Source: Sycon ciliatum (Eukaryota; Porifera; Calcarea; Leucosolenida; Sycettidae). Taken from it: DNA of 64,000 nt. Location: contig NC_088655.1 in NCBI RefSeq assembly GCF_964019385.1, positions 3,197,192 through 3,261,191 on the forward strand. The letters are read 5' to 3'. This document shows, piece by piece, positions 1 to 11,076 of this stretch. The first letter of the stretch is position 1. Every line of letters begins with the position of its first letter. The notes beneath the pieces were generated by a model. That model worked only from the letters and a program-made list of their open reading frames with translations. It had not been told where the DNA came from and did no database searches. The position numbers were made by a program, and so were the translations under genes.

Positions 1-109
1 CCTTTCCATGATGGGCCCCTTTTCTCCAATCGGCCGGTTGTCCAATGCACTGACTCTCTTGGAGTAGATTGCGTGCACAGCACTTCCACCTCCTCTCCAA
101 ACTACTCCA

Positions 110-395
110 CCGTGCCTCAGAACGGCACAGCTCAATTTCACGTTCTTGCTCGGCGAATGCCCAAATTCAACCGATTTTCACGATTCGAACTGCGCTGGAA
201 AGCTGAGATCCAAGCGCTTCATGTCCCAGCTCAAGCTCAAATCTCTTGTGGGGAAACTCTACTTCGCTGCAAGAGGCATCGTACCCGCCCGGATATTTAT
301 GCTGCGCATGTGGTCTATTTGCAGTCGCTACGAGAAGCCTCACTACCGCATCAGTCTGAGAATACGTGGGTATGCATGCAGCTTTGCTCTGTGAC
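110..395 (+). pseudogene. DIRS-like reverse transcriptase fragment
   Basis: A broken coding remnant. In the frame that opens near 146 the translation contains SQLKLKSLVGKLYFAARGIV followed by PARIFMLRMW, which looks like the thumb/RNase H junction of DIRS-type retrotransposon polymerases, where a leucine-rich 'LQSLVGKL.FA..VV..GR.F.RRL' block is typical. Just before it a phenylalanine-leucine-glycine triplet fits the usual 'TFLG' that precedes this block. The expected upstream catalytic YxDD region is outside or destroyed, and the frame stops near 394. No split repeats or tyrosine recombinase are visible, so this is only a fragment. The family call rests on remembered motif shape, not on an alignment; another reverse-transcriptase lineage is possible. 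Confidence 0.45.
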
Positions 396-399
396 TTTC

Positions 400-1210
400 C
401 ATTGCATGTAGTCACTTGGCTCTCCCATTTCCTATTCACTGCTCTGATGCACGAGGCAAATGACTGGACTGCGGTGGTTGGTTTTAGGCCACAAATCAGC
501 AGTGCTGTTGGCCACAGGACAGACACCTGAATCACGTTTGCAGTTCGTTTCGACAAAACAAATTTCGTATATTGATGCAGGTGCTTGCCCTCGTGTAAAG
601 TGTGTGCGTGTGTGCGTGCGTGTTTGTGTGTGTCACATATGAGTGCATGTTGTCACGTAACCGATAACGTGAGCGGCAAAGAAGAGCAGGTTATGGCTCC
701 AAATGTCAAATACTGCATACTGGAATGAGCATGAATCCACCTGCACCTGTTTTACCATCCTACCCTGTCTAATGCGTCACAGACACCTCTCTTCGGAATG
801 CTCTTCATCTTTTTGTCGGAACTAGGTCTCCGGAGCTGGGGAGAAGGCAGAAATGCCTGTTCACTTGGTGAAGTAAAATAAAATAAACAAACAAAAAATC
901 TCTTGAGTTGTGCTCTCACCCTCAGCTGTCTTGTTGCATACCCGTGCGCGGTATCTCCATACACTTTGGTGGTTGAACTTCGGCGAGAACCTTGAAAGGA
1001 GCATCAAGGATGTTTTCATTCGCTGTGTTATTGTGATGTACAGTTGTCGGCGTACTGGCACCCTGCTGTGGTGCTAATGGTGCTACCGCTGATGCTTTCT
1101 ACAACAAGTGTTCAAGTTATTGCCAGTAAGTATACATACTGACTAGTGGCATGTATTAACTGCCTCCTCTCAACAATCACCAACCACCTGTCTACTTTTC
1201 ATGTACACTC
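400..1210. other. Stretch without recognised gene
   Basis: No convincing coding sequence. A short imperfect (TG)n run lies at about 600-635. The rest is unremarkable and all reading frames are short. Confidence 0.6.
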
Positions 1211-1213
1211 ATA

Positions 1214-1275
1214 CCATACCCCGGTTATCCGGACACTGAAGTTACGGGCACTTCGGTCTACCGGGCACCCTTTGG
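1214..1275. mobile_element. Possible pogo/Tigger-type terminal fragment
   Basis: The sequence reads as repeated 'GGTTATCCGGACAC' and 'CTTCGGTCTACCGGGCAC' phrases, a composition typical of terminal repeats of pogo/Tigger-like mariner relatives. Only one end is seen, with no matching inverted end and no TA duplication identified, so it is a fragment at best. Adjacent 1326-1460 is purine-rich (AG-type) low-complexity sequence. Confidence 0.3.
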
Positions 1276-1478
1276 GCGAGTTTTAGTGGAAATATTACTA
1301 TTCTTTTGTCACAGGCCCAAAGCCCAAATGAGAGGGGGAGGGAGAGGGAGAGAGACAGAGACAGAGAGCCAAAAAGCCAAGCTTCCGCCGCAAGGGCGGA
1401 AGGCAAGAGTCTCAAAAGCCAAAAGACAAAGAAACGAAGAAAAAGAGAAGAAACGCATGAGAACGAGTTATGCAGCAA

Positions 1479-2200
1479 CTATCCACGACTAACAAGATGA
1501 TAAACAGTCAGAAAGTGACTTACTTGCATTGGCAGTATGGCAGACAGCTCACTTGTGTATAACACAAATAGCAATGGCCCAAGTACACTACCTTGAGGAA
1601 CACCTCTGGAGAAATCCACAGGTGCCGACAGAATATCAGCCACCTTTATTTGCTGCCTCCGATTACTCAGGTAACTAGTCAACCAGGACAGAACAGTGCC
1701 CCCAATGCCATGCTGATGAAGTACTGTGATGAGATGCTGGTGTTGTACTCTGTCAAAGACTTTTGACATGTCCACCATAATCACACCAGTATGCTGGCGC
1801 TGAGATCGTGCCAAGAGCCAGCGATTCACTGCAAGATCCAGAGCGTCTTCCGTTGAGTGGGGCTTGTGGTAGGCAAAATGCGACGCCGGTAGCAGGTGGT
1901 GGTCCTGGAGATGGGCCATGATCTGCTTCTTGACACAGTAATCTTGAAGACGAGACACAATGGGCAGCAAAGAGACTGGCCGATAGTTTCCTGCGACTGC
2001 AGTGTCCCCGCTCTTGAACAAAGGGCTAACATATGACAGTTCGAAGTATGCGGGTACAGTACCACTTGAGAGCGACATATTAATGATTCTAGCAAGATGA
2101 GGAGCAAGAACACTGGCACAGCACTGCAAAACAATACCAGGAATGCAGTCACTGCCACTAGCTTTGTGCGGGTTGTCGCAGGTTATGCGCAAAGTGTCGC
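1479..2200 (-). pseudogene. LINE reverse transcriptase fragment
   Basis: Minus-strand remnant of a non-LTR retrotransposon ORF2. Going 5' to 3' on that strand it shows the SGSDCIPG block, NYRPVSLLP, the motif-A line VDMSKVFDRVQHQHLI with its catalytic aspartate, and GVPQGSVLGPLLFVLY (motif B'). The next motif, the catalytic YADD, should follow within about 20 residues but is missing; the frame ends after a garbled stretch, so polymerase activity is lost. The open frame extends upstream to 2318, but similarity only begins near 2170. Both the endonuclease part and the C-terminal part are absent. The motif style is of the Jockey/CR1/RTE-like grade; I cannot place it in a clade by eye. Confidence 0.8.
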
Positions 2201-2319
2201 GAAGCGATTGCTTATGTTTGAATTTACGTTGTATTTGACCCTGTACTACTTTTGTTGGCATTCTTTGGCTACGCGCATCTATGATGTACAGTCCTTTCCC
2301 AAACGACCGTACGACCAAT

Positions 2320-2940
2320 CCCGATATAACAGATTTCGAGGGTTTTTTTTGCCGGGAAACGTTCTCAAGCTTGAGAAATTTCGAATTTGTCTAGTTTTTG
2401 GGGTATGTATGAAATAGGGTTATCGGCCTGGTCGAGCAGTGAAGGCTTCTTCCACATTCCTTGAATTATTTCATATGAAAGGTAATCAGTTTGGCAATGC
2501 CCTGCCGCCAGGAGAATGCAAACAACGCGATAGAATGCGTCCCGGGTGGTAGGGATCATTTTTCTAAGTGCAAGAAAATAGCCGACATCGATGCGAAAGT
2601 CGGCCTCAAAGTCTACATGGACGTCTTGAACAGGTGAGATCTTTCAATATATCAATGGAGAACACCCTAAAGAATAGATGTATAGTGTTTCTAAGCTTCT
2701 AACCCTTGTGTGCTCAAGTGAAAATTGAACATATCTGGACGTGGACGTGAATATATCACGAAACAAAACCTGATACTGTAGTACATTTTATCATTCAATG
2801 GGTATACAGTATACAACCACCATACAAACACGAGCAGGAGAATGAATGGACAGGAGAATAGTTGGTTACCCATTGCTGTTCAACAAAGAGAAGCACATAC
2901 TAAAAGTTGAATTGGATTAAAAGTATTTACAATTCACAAT
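2320..2940. other. Stretch without recognised gene
   Basis: Only short frames and no recognisable repeat structure. Confidence 0.5.
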
Positions 2941-3085
2941 TACATTTTTATTTATTTATTTTTTAACTAGAGCCACGTAAACCCGTCATGTGTGAGCCAT
3001 GAATAAGGGGAGTGGTGGCGTGGTCTGGGATGCTCTGCCGGCCTTGGGTCTCGGCTTCATCACAACCAGGCGCGCCAATAGCAGA

Positions 3086-3355
<270 letters not shown>

Positions 3356-3377
3356 GAACTAAATAAAGTATAATTAT

Positions 3378-4197
3378 TAGGGGTGAAACGAACGAACGAA
3401 AGTTCGAATATTCGTTCGAAAAATTTGAAAACGAACGAACGAACTCGCAAGATTGATAAACGAACACAGCAAGCAAGCATAAAGATTGCTTGTGACTAGA
3501 TCACGAAGGAGCCGCGGAGGTTGGGAGATCGCGAGCTTGCACGCTGATCGACTGCGTTTGCCTTGATGATCACTTGAAGCAAGTTGAAGGAGTTGAGTGT
3601 CGCGTCGGGACAAAGTTTCTTGAAATATTTCTGTGTGTCCGTTTGAGTTAGATTTGTACTCGTAGTGAAAGGATTCGAGTCGCTTGTGACATCTGTTCCC
3701 GAAAGCAAACGTGCACTCGTTGCAATCATGTCAAAACATTCGAGCCTTTCATCGCGATCCGGAGTTGGAGCGGAATTTGATAAAGTGGTCGGGAAAGACG
3801 AAGTCCTTTTCTCAATTTCACAGCAGAGCGACGACGAGCAATCTTCGTACCCACCTCAAGAAGTACCGTTCTCCTGCTCTGACGACCTGAGCTAGCGATG
3901 AGAAGAAAACTCTCGTCCGGACGATGGTGATGGACTTTGCAGCTAGCTGCAAAACCCTGTGATTCAGCTCAGGCGGACGCGATAAAAAATATTTCTGTTC
4001 TGGCAGTGTATCGTACACCGTCAATACTGAACTGTGGCCAGCCAAGTACAGAGAACGCCTGTACTGACAGACTGTATCAGTGTATGGTCTTCAAAAAAAT
4101 TCATCCTTGAAATACATAATGGAGAATGTTCGTTCGAGTTCGTTCGTTAGTGTGAGAGTTCGTTCGTATTCAAAATTCGATGTTCGTTTCACCCCTA
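3378..4197. mobile_element. Non-autonomous hAT element (820 bp)
   Basis: The ends are inverted repeats starting TAGGGGTGAAACGAAC and ending in the reverse complement GTTCGTTTCACCCCTA. The element is flanked on both sides by the 8-bp direct repeat ATAATTAT (3370-3377 and 4198-4205). A TAGGGGTG-type end plus an 8-bp duplication is the signature of the hAT superfamily. Subterminal regions are packed with GAACGAAC/GTTCGTTC repeats, typical of transposase-binding arrays in such elements. No transposase is encoded; the longest internal frame (3665-3895) is unrecognised. Mobilisation would need a transposase from elsewhere. The perfect duplication implies insertion without later loss at the ends. 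Confidence 0.93.
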
Positions 4198-4705
4198 ATA
4201 ATTATAATGCGTAAGGGGTGCACATTCAGATCCAGAGAAAAGAGTAAGCAGGGCACGAGGCGTACGGCAATATGCAGCAGTGTGTGGGCAGATGTGCATA
4301 CATCTTACAAAGTGTCAGTGGCCCAGTGCCATTGCTGGGCACGGAGGTGCCGGAAGACAGACACTTTGAAACTTTGCAGCCGTTTCCGGTCAGGTGGCTG
4401 GCTGAGGACGGCGGGTGGCAGGGCATTCCATACAGGGACAGCACAGGCGGGGAAAGCTCCACGGCAACTTCCCCGGCTATTGACAGGTAGCCCTGTCTCC
4501 ACATGTATCACTTTCTGTGATGTAACACTTGCGGCGAGGAAATGCCTGTCGCGCACTGTCGCAAGCAGTTGTAGGGCCACTGTCCCAGAAGTTGGCAAAA
4601 GCATAACTCTTGCCAAGCGCGTTGTACACGAATGGAGTGCAGTTCACTAGGCTGGGTGTCCGTGAGGGTACTACGCACTGCACTTAGATGCCGCAGAAAC
4701 AAAAC

Positions 4706-5790
4706 AGATTGTGAATCGTCTGTCGCGGTTGCAGCTCATCGCAGGTGTTGCATGTTGCGCATTGTGGAAAGCAGTTCATGTATTGGGAATTGAGCTTCAG
4801 TAATAACAGAAAGAGGATCCCAGAGGATGACTGACACCGCTGACAAACACTCTTCTGTGCAAAGTTTTGATGACGATGCTTGATTGAGACGTTACCTGCA
4901 ATGGAAAATAAACAGCGGATGATACTGATTATATATTAGGTACGGATTATACCATGAGTATGAGGGGTATACAGCGAATATTTTCGAGAGTGCGTTAGGA
5001 CGAGGGACAATTGGGGGATTCGGTATACACAGAGTACGAATGGTAATATCCATTTGCATGGTACTTTCCTAAATACAGAGCGTGACCAACACGAAAGCTT
5101 AGCTCACATTCGACGGGGCGCAGCGGGACGCAACGTAAGGATTGACGGGAACCGACGGAACGGTTACGACGCCGGCAGACAGCGTCCAATGTGAACACCA
5201 GGAACGGGAACGCAACCGTTCTACCCTACAAATTGGTAAGCTAGGGGAAGAGTTGGATCAGTTCAACTTTTCAGACCGTAGACGGGGACGCAAGCGTACA
5301 AAACAACTGCATTCGAGTGTGAACAGGGGATGTGTCGTGCGCTGAACCCTCCCGATGCGCACAACAGCACACTTAGGTTTTTAAACATTCCGAACACGGT
5401 CAACACTACGCTTCCCATGATAACTCGCCAAATGGTTAGCACAACTGATTCAAATTTTAGGAAGACAAGATTTCGTGTCACTTCTTGAAAATCGCAATAG
5501 CTGCTACATGTCATGTCTTTCGAATCGTACAAGATTTTACAGCTCACCCCGGCCGTCCCAACAGGCCCTTACGTCCCCTACCGTCAGCGTTACATCGAAT
5601 GCAAACTAGGCTTAAAGTTTCCTTATTCTCGAAGTGACCCATGTGAACCGAGCGGGATATATCGCTGAATATATCCTGCTGAGAACGGCCGCTGATTGGC
5701 AAATGTTGTTATATTTGAGACGAGTTCTATATCACTCAACTTCATATCACAAATGCTGGCGCACTTACATGAGGAAGGGATGGATCCATA
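4706..5790. other. Stretch without recognised gene; possible MITE at 5097-5330
   Basis: No gene recognised. At about 5097-5330 the phrases AGCTCACATTCGACGGGGCG and, near the other end, ATTCGAGTGTGAACA look like weakly inverted ends of a short DNA element, with a GACGGGA/CGGGAACG-rich interior. No clean target duplication was found, so this is tentative. Confidence 0.35.
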
Positions 5791-5801
5791 CACGTGCGCT
5801 A

Positions 5802-6263
5802 GGGGTGAAACGATTAGTTCGAATATTCGAGTATCCGTTCGAAAATCTCAAACGAGCGAGTATTCGAAATTTTGCACTCGATCGTTTTTTTTATTTATTT
5901 ATTTTTTAGTACTGGCATTCTATTTTTCAAAAACTTCTGTTGTACTGCTCATCGACTGGTGTGCATGCATTATTCGTGCCTTTGAGTCAGTATTTTATGA
6001 CTTGGACGATGCAATCACCACGGCAAGTAAGGTTATTTTGTTTTGAGATAATGAAAGTACTGGTGAAAATCGTTACTTTACACTCTGTACAAGACGTTGG
6101 CGACTTTTGTGCTACGCTCACAGATAATTTCTTCTGAATTGGTCAAGAACTCACAAATCTAGCGCTTTTGAATTTCGATAAAATACTCGAAGTAGTCGGA
6201 TACTCGATCGAATATTATGAATGAGTGATCGATTGGTCAAAATAGATACTCGTTTCACCCCTA
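5802..6263. mobile_element. Non-autonomous hAT element (462 bp)
   Basis: A second, shorter member of the same group as the element at 3378. It starts TAGGGGTGAAACGATTAG and ends CTCGTTTCACCCCTA. The flanks carry the perfect 8-bp direct repeat ACGTGCGC (5794-5801 and 6264-6271). The subterminal repeats here are TATTCGA/TCGAATA-type rather than GAACGAAC, so it belongs to a distinct subfamily sharing only the outermost bases. There is no transposase reading frame. Confidence 0.93.
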
Positions 6264-6457
6264 ACGTGCGCACATCAAAATAATACTCTGCCAACAGCTA
6301 GTCAGCGATGATTACAAATATACAGTGCAGCAACCCTGGACAGCAAGAGAGAATGTACACACCAGAGAGCCTGAAAATGAAGCTATACTCTGATGAACGA
6401 TTCGCCTACAAGAATATTGGTGTCCAAAGTGAGAACAAGTCTAGATCACTCAATTAG

Positions 6458-6695
6458 TGTTGTGTCCCTCAGTCAAGTCATATTATTATGACTTCTCACG
6501 AGCATGCGCACTAGAGATGCATGCTCGTGTGAAGTTGGTTTTGGGATGTTCGGAGGCAGTCTTCTCTTGCTGCAGCTGAGTTGTCTGGTTGAAGATAATG
6601 ACATTCCGAGTTCAAAGCAGTTCAGAGTGAGCCAGTTACGTGTGTGTATAAACTGCATGATTAGATCATTGTATGGTCTAGGCAGGGACCATACA
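6458..6695 (+). repeat. 5' LTR of Gypsy-1
   Basis: Starts TGTTG and ends ATACA, so it has the standard TG...CA termini. It contains a strong hairpin, a 17-bp stem with one mismatch and an 11-nt loop, at 6491-6535 (core CGAGCATGC / GCATGCTCG). A TATA-like TATAAA at 6647-6652 would place transcription start in the last 30 bases, giving a very short R/U5. No AATAAA is visible. The repeat is identical to the 3' LTR by base-by-base reading. Confidence 0.96.
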
Positions 6696-6696
6696 A

Positions 6697-9600
6697 ATGG
6701 CGACGAATACTTACTTGCCCTACGCCGCCACCATCGAGCCTTTCGACGGGGGTGATTTCAAAGACTATCGCGAACGCGTTGAATTTTTCTTCTGTGCCAA
6801 TAGTATTGGTGTCGTGGCGTCCAATGCCTCTTCTGGTGAAAAGAGAGCAGCGGAGAAGAAAATGACAGCGCATCTAATTTCCCTGCTCTCTAAGACGGTC
6901 TACTCAACCTTGAAATCCCTGATCCTACCTGACGAGATCGCGTCAAAGAAGTATGACGAGCTTTGTGCTGTACTGGAGAAATACTACAAAAAGAACACTA
7001 CCCCAACCACCGCCGCTTTTCAGTTTCGCCAAGTCTCCCAAGCTCCGGGTGAAACTACAGTCGATTTTGCTAATAAACTCAAGCGTGCTGCTGTCGATTG
7101 TCAATTTGGCTCCCATCGCGACCGAGCCCTCACGGACCAGTTTATTTCGGGCATGGCAAGCTCGACGATACGACGGAAATTGTTACTCTCCAAGGAGTCC
7201 GATATTGACACGTTTGAGAAAGTCATCGACCTGGCTAGCAAGGAGGAACTGGCCATTTCCTACTCAAAACAATTCACTGCACCCTCTGCTGCTTCTGCGT
7301 CGATCGGGTCTCCCACGGACATTCCCGTACACATGACGAAGGAACGTCGATCCACCAAGCAGCCGATGGCGCCCGGAAAGCGTTGTTTTCGCTGCGGGTC
7401 GGATATGCACCTGGCAAACAAGTGTCGACATAAGGACGCCGAGTGCCGGTACTGCCACAAACGGGGGCATCTGGAGAAGGTTTGTCGTACTAAACTGCAG
7501 AGAGACAAGCGTGACTGTCACCATGTCATGGGTGAGGATCTTTCTACCTCCGACTCTGACTGTGAAGACGCAGGTGAGAGCGTTCCAATGTATACTGTAC
7601 GTGATACTACAGGCAGCGTACCCCCGTTTGCTGTGGATGTTGTAATCAATGAGGTACCCATCCCTATTCGCATGGAAGTTGATACTGGCAGTGGTGTGTC
7701 CATACTAAATAAACGGGATTTCGAGAAGCTGGGTGGGGTTCTGTCTACCTTACCTAAATCCACCGTACTGTTGAGGGGTTTCTCTGATAAGCCTATTACC
7801 TGCCTGGGCGAGCTTGAAATGAATGTCACCTTGAATGGTACGACAGCGCCCGTTAAGCTCAGAGTTGTAGATGTCTCGGGACCATCCCTTTTGGGAAGGG
7901 ACATGCTACAACTGTTTCAATTACCATGGAATGAAATCTTCTCTGTCAAAACTAGAATTGATGAAACCGTGGCACAAATTCAACTGCGTGAGGAAATTAT
8001 GGCCCAATTTCCAGATCTGTTTGATTCTACCTCAATGGGCAAACTAAACACAATGAAGGTCAACCTGCGTGTTGACGACGCACACCCGGTTTTCCTCAAG
8101 CCTCGCAAAGTCCCATTTGCAATTACTGAGAAATACGATGAGGCTCTTGATCAACTCGAGCGCGATGGCATTCTCGAGAAAGTTGAATATTCACAATGGG
8201 CAACGCCAACTGTTCCGGTCAAAAAGCCGGATGGCTCGATTCGCATTTGTGCGGATTACTCGCGCACTCTGAATGCACATTCACCGCTGGAAAGCTATCC
8301 GCTACCTACAATCGCTGAGATCCGCGCTAAATTGTCAGGCGGTACGAAATTCACCAAAATCGATCTCAAGCAGGCGTATCACCAGCTCGAGCTCGATGAA
8401 TCATGCCGAAAGTACACCACTATCAATACTCACCGTGGTTTGTTTGAATATGTGCGCTTACCGTTCGGTGTACACTCGGCTGTTGCCATTTTTCAGCGCA
8501 CCATGGAGACTGTGCTGGCTGGCATCGATGGATGCATTGTATACATCGATGACATTGTGGTTACGGGCAAAACACCTGACGAGCATCGAGCGACCCTTGT
8601 GAAAGTTCTCCAGCGCCTGCAAGAAGTCGGCATGAAACTAAAACTCGAGAAGTTTGAAGTCATGCTTGACAGCATCTCCTACTTGGGGCACACATTCTCA
8701 GCGGAGGGTGTATCGCCATCAGCCGAGCGCACTACAGCCATGAAAGACGCAAAACCTCCAACTACTGTGAGTGAACTGCAATCGTTCATCGGTTCTGCGA
8801 ACTACGTCAGAGCATTCATTCCGAATTTTGCCACCATCATGGCACCGTTGTACGCCTTACTCAAAAAAGATGCTGTGTGGAAGTGGGAGTCTAGTGAGAG
8901 CAACGCGTTTGACGCAATCAGATGTGCACTCTGCGCCACTGAAACGTTGGCTTTCTACTCCACTACGAAGGACATCAAGGTCCAAGTTGACGCCTCAGGC
9001 GTAGGTCTAGGAGCGGTGCTATTGCAAGAAGAGCGACCTGGTCATTTCCGTCCCATTGCATATGCCTCGCGTGTTTTGACCAAGGCGGAAAAGAACTACT
9101 CTAACATCGAGCGAGAGGCGCTTGCCGTGGTGTTCGGAGCTACTACTTTCCGCCAGTACCTTCTCGGTCGCAAGTTCATTTTCGAAACAGACCACCAGCC
9201 GCTTGTTAAACTGCTTGGGTGTACAGACGGCGTTCCGTACTTGGTGTCACCGAGACTCAAGAAATGGAAGTTGGCCCTAGCGGCATACGACTACTCTATC
9301 AAGCACATCCCAGGGCGCCAAAACCCATTCGCTGATTTCATGTCGCGCCAACCTGGTCCTGGCGCTCCCTGCTCCGACGAGGTAGCTGATGAACAGGTAC
9401 TATTCATTGAAAGCGAAGTCATTAATGCGGACACAGTTGCTACCGAAACGCAACGGGATCCTATACTGAAGACAGTTTGGCACCATGTACTGAATGGGTG
9501 GCCGGAAACCATTGATCAAACTCTACAGCCGTACTTTGCGAAGCGCTGGGAGTTGTCTGTGTCTGACAATATCCTTCTTTGGAACGATCGTGTCATTGTT

Positions 9601-10809
9601 CCAGAATCATTACGTGAGTTCTTGCTGAACGATCTTCACTATGAACACACAGGTGTAGTTCGTATGAAACGCTTGGCACGTCGCTACATGTGGTGGCCTC
9701 GTATCGACAGAGATTTGGAGCAGGTTTGCGCCCAGTGTCCGGAATGCCAAGCTGAAGCACGCCTGCCAGCGAAGGAGTTTGGTAGCTGGTCATGGCCGAC
9801 GGGACCTTGGCAACGCTTACATATTGATTACGCCGGTCCTTTCATGGGCAAGATGTTTCTTGTCATTGTTGATTCATATTCTCGATTTCTGGATATTGTT
9901 CCTATGGACCGTGCAACGTCCGCTACTACTATCGCTGCTTTACGCCGTGTCTTCGCTTTGTTTGGCCTACCACATCACATCGTATCGGACAACGGCTCAC
10001 AATTCACGAGTGAAGAATTTCAATCATTCCTACACAAGAATGGCATTCGACACACTTGTTCCGCTCCTGGACATCCGGCAACCAACGGGTTAGCAGAACG
10101 CTATGTTGGGGTTTTCAAGTCAAAATTGAAAGCCATGGGTACGCAGGGTGACCTACACGCTACGCTACAACGCTTCCTCCTGTCACATCGTACAACCCCT
10201 TCAGCAAACAACAAGTCACCAGCTGAGATGCTTATGAGGCGTCAACCACGTACCCGTTTTGACACGCTAAAACAGACCGCCAAACCGTCTGTTGACGCTT
10301 ACGAACGCAACATGAACAAGACCCCAGAATTCCAACCAGGCGACGCTGTGTTCACTCTAAATTTTGGCTCTTATGGTTCAAAGTGGGTCCCAGGTCGCAT
10401 CGTGTCAGTCATCAGTCCAGTCAACTACCAAGTTCAAGTTCAGGATGCTTTGTGGAAGCGTCATCGCAACCAGTTGAGAGCACGTTCAGTTCCTTTGTCT
10501 GAGTTTGTGAGGGAGGATGTGGCTGAAGCTCCCCCTAAATCGACGCATCAGGCTCCATCGTCATCCGCTGATACTGGTCCCAGTGTTTCTTCTACCGGTA
10601 CAGTTTCAAGTTCAAGTCCTACTACCGCTGAGAAACAACCGTCAAGTCAGTCAACAGTCAGCCCTACACCAACAACCACGACAATACCTACGGATAGTGA
10701 GTCTGAGTCTAGAATGCCAACACCATCGACACCTGGTCAGAACACTAGTACGACCCGGTCCGGCCGCCAGGTTGTCATACCTGAACGGTACCGCACTCAA
10801 GCCAAGTAG
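6697..10809 (+). CDS. gag-pol: Gypsy-1 Gag-Pol polyprotein
   Basis: A 1370-residue fused polyprotein with no frameshift between Gag and Pol. Domains in order: Gag/capsid-like region to about 225; two CCHC zinc knuckles at C230-C243 and C250-C263 that would bind the RNA genome; aspartic protease with DTGSG at D329; reverse transcriptase with catalytic YIDD at 616-619; RNase H with VDASGVGLGAVL (D765); integrase with an HHCC zinc motif (H984, C1014, C1017, beginning HYEHTG) and the DDE triad D1044, D1098, E1134, the last two separated by the canonical 35 residues. The C-terminal 130 residues are serine/threonine/proline-rich. The start ATG lies 1 bp after the LTR and overlaps the presumed primer-binding site. 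All catalytic residues are present. Confidence 0.97.
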   Translation: MATNTYLPYAATIEPFDGGDFKDYRERVEFFFCANSIGVVASNASSGEKRAAEKKMTAHLISLLSKTVYSTLKSLILPDEIASKKYDELCAVLEKYYKKNTTPTTAAFQFRQVSQAPGETTVDFANKLKRAAVDCQFGSHRDRALTDQFISGMASSTIRRKLLLSKESDIDTFEKVIDLASKEELAISYSKQFTAPSAASASIGSPTDIPVHMTKERRSTKQPMAPGKRCFRCGSDMHLANKCRHKDAECRYCHKRGHLEKVCRTKLQRDKRDCHHVMGEDLSTSDSDCEDAGESVPMYTVRDTTGSVPPFAVDVVINEVPIPIRMEVDTGSGVSILNKRDFEKLGGVLSTLPKSTVLLRGFSDKPITCLGELEMNVTLNGTTAPVKLRVVDVSGPSLLGRDMLQLFQLPWNEIFSVKTRIDETVAQIQLREEIMAQFPDLFDSTSMGKLNTMKVNLRVDDAHPVFLKPRKVPFAITEKYDEALDQLERDGILEKVEYSQWATPTVPVKKPDGSIRICADYSRTLNAHSPLESYPLPTIAEIRAKLSGGTKFTKIDLKQAYHQLELDESCRKYTTINTHRGLFEYVRLPFGVHSAVAIFQRTMETVLAGIDGCIVYIDDIVVTGKTPDEHRATLVKVLQRLQEVGMKLKLEKFEVMLDSISYLGHTFSAEGVSPSAERTTAMKDAKPPTTVSELQSFIGSANYVRAFIPNFATIMAPLYALLKKDAVWKWESSESNAFDAIRCALCATETLAFYSTTKDIKVQVDASGVGLGAVLLQEERPGHFRPIAYASRVLTKAEKNYSNIEREALAVVFGATTFRQYLLGRKFIFETDHQPLVKLLGCTDGVPYLVSPRLKKWKLALAAYDYSIKHIPGRQNPFADFMSRQPGPGAPCSDEVADEQVLFIESEVINADTVATETQRDPILKTVWHHVLNGWPETIDQTLQPYFAKRWELSVSDNILLWNDRVIVPESLREFLLNDLHYEHTGVVRMKRLARRYMWWPRIDRDLEQVCAQCPECQAEARLPAKEFGSWSWPTGPWQRLHIDYAGPFMGKMFLVIVDSYSRFLDIVPMDRATSATTIAALRRVFALFGLPHHIVSDNGSQFTSEEFQSFLHKNGIRHTCSAPGHPATNGLAERYVGVFKSKLKAMGTQGDLHATLQRFLLSHRTTPSANNKSPAEMLMRRQPRTRFDTLKQTAKPSVDAYERNMNKTPEFQPGDAVFTLNFGSYGSKWVPGRIVSVISPVNYQVQVQDALWKRHRNQLRARSVPLSEFVREDVAEAPPKSTHQAPSSSADTGPSVSSTGTVSSSSPTTAEKQPSSQSTVSPTPTTTTIPTDSESESRMPTPSTPGQNTSTTRSGRQVVIPERYRTQAK
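6698..6710 (+). promoter_or_regulatory. Presumed tRNA primer-binding site, overlapping the gag start codon
   Basis: TGGCGACGAATAC begins 2 bases after the 5' LTR, where the minus-strand primer site of an LTR element should be, and begins with TGG, the complement of tRNA CCA. The first nine bases could pair with a tRNA ending TCGTCGCCA, a serine-type acceptor end in many animals. The site sits inside the ATGGCGACG start of gag, so it also encodes Met-Ala-Thr. The tRNA identity is inference. Confidence 0.6.
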
Positions 10810-11076
10810 TGGTTTCCAGTTACTGCAGTGGTCATGAACTGTATTATAATGTGTATACAAATCTTGTTTCTGTAAATAGTTCAAATAATTATAGGTATTA
10901 GCCGTCATAAATACATGAATAGTTACTATGTCAGCCATGAGTATCGGTTATAATTCTATAGCGAATGATGACATAATTGGTTGCAGATCAGACACTCGCA
11001 TAGTAGCCATCCATACGTATTTGAACCACTCTTATTACTGTTTTCCATGTTCGTCTTTTTCTAGTGGTGGGGGAAT

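Noticed and set aside
6504..6755. Plus-strand frame through the Gypsy-1 LTR (also 11123-11629)
   Set aside because: Lies in non-coding LTR sequence and is duplicated with it; the LTR hairpin and TATA explain the sequence better.
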